DNA of 6,647 nucleotides from Tannerella sp. (GTDB lineage: Bacteria > Bacteroidota > Bacteroidia > Bacteroidales > Tannerellaceae), in assembly GCA_031279875.1 (NCBI GenBank), contig JAITHS010000022.1:1-6647 (forward strand). The letters run 5' to 3'. This document shows, piece after piece, positions 6,631-6,647 of this stretch. How positions within the stretch are numbered: position 1 is the first letter of the stretch; each line of letters starts with the position of its first letter. A program made the translations under genes and the position numbers. The notes below the pieces were generated by a model. That model had not been told where the DNA came from. It saw only the letters and a list, made by a program, of their open reading frames with translations, and did no database searches.

Positions 6631-6647
6631 CGCAACGCGGCAGGTGC

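Overview
The window reads as a stretch of a Bacteroidota (probably Bacteroidales-type) chromosome. Three things point that way: secreted enzymes of families typical of the phylum (GH97, a GH65-like six-hairpin protein, a GHL10 lipoprotein); A-rich leaders without Shine-Dalgarno sequences; and one good match to the Bacteroidota -7 promoter element TAnnTTTG. The genus cannot be fixed from sequence alone. All six genes are on the + strand and tightly packed. I see no tRNA, rRNA, CRISPR array, insertion sequence or long repeat.

Block A (1-3775) is the 3' part of a carbohydrate-use operon. It holds the C-terminal end of a GH97 glycosidase (1-204), a secreted calcineurin-like metallophosphoesterase (226-1527) and a large secreted glycosidase-fold protein, best matched to GH65 / clan GH-L (1547-3775). 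Gaps are 21 and 19 bases, so co-transcription is likely. The set looks built for breaking down an alpha-linked, possibly phosphorylated, oligosaccharide in the periplasm; the substrate is inference. The GH65-like protein lacks the usual W-D-x-E motif where I would expect it, which makes it the least predictable gene here.

The spacer 3776-3877 (about 100 bases) carries a -7 element, TATCTTTG, at 3838-3845. It probably starts a new transcription unit. I found no convincing terminator for block A.

Block B (3878-6630) encodes a secreted glycerophosphodiester phosphodiesterase, a GHL10 lipoprotein of the family that contains E. coli DigH (a glycosidase for denuded peptidoglycan), and a short NusG-like antiterminator of the UpxY type. 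The first gap is 12 bases and the second junction is an ATGA stop/start overlap. Block B appears richer in G+C than block A in hand-counted samples. The antiterminator ends 17 bases before the window ends. In Bacteroidota such proteins usually precede long capsule or exopolysaccharide operons, so a surface-polysaccharide locus probably follows. Block B can be read as an envelope-maintenance pair (phospholipid head group and peptidoglycan) fused to the regulator of a polysaccharide operon; that link is inference from gene order.
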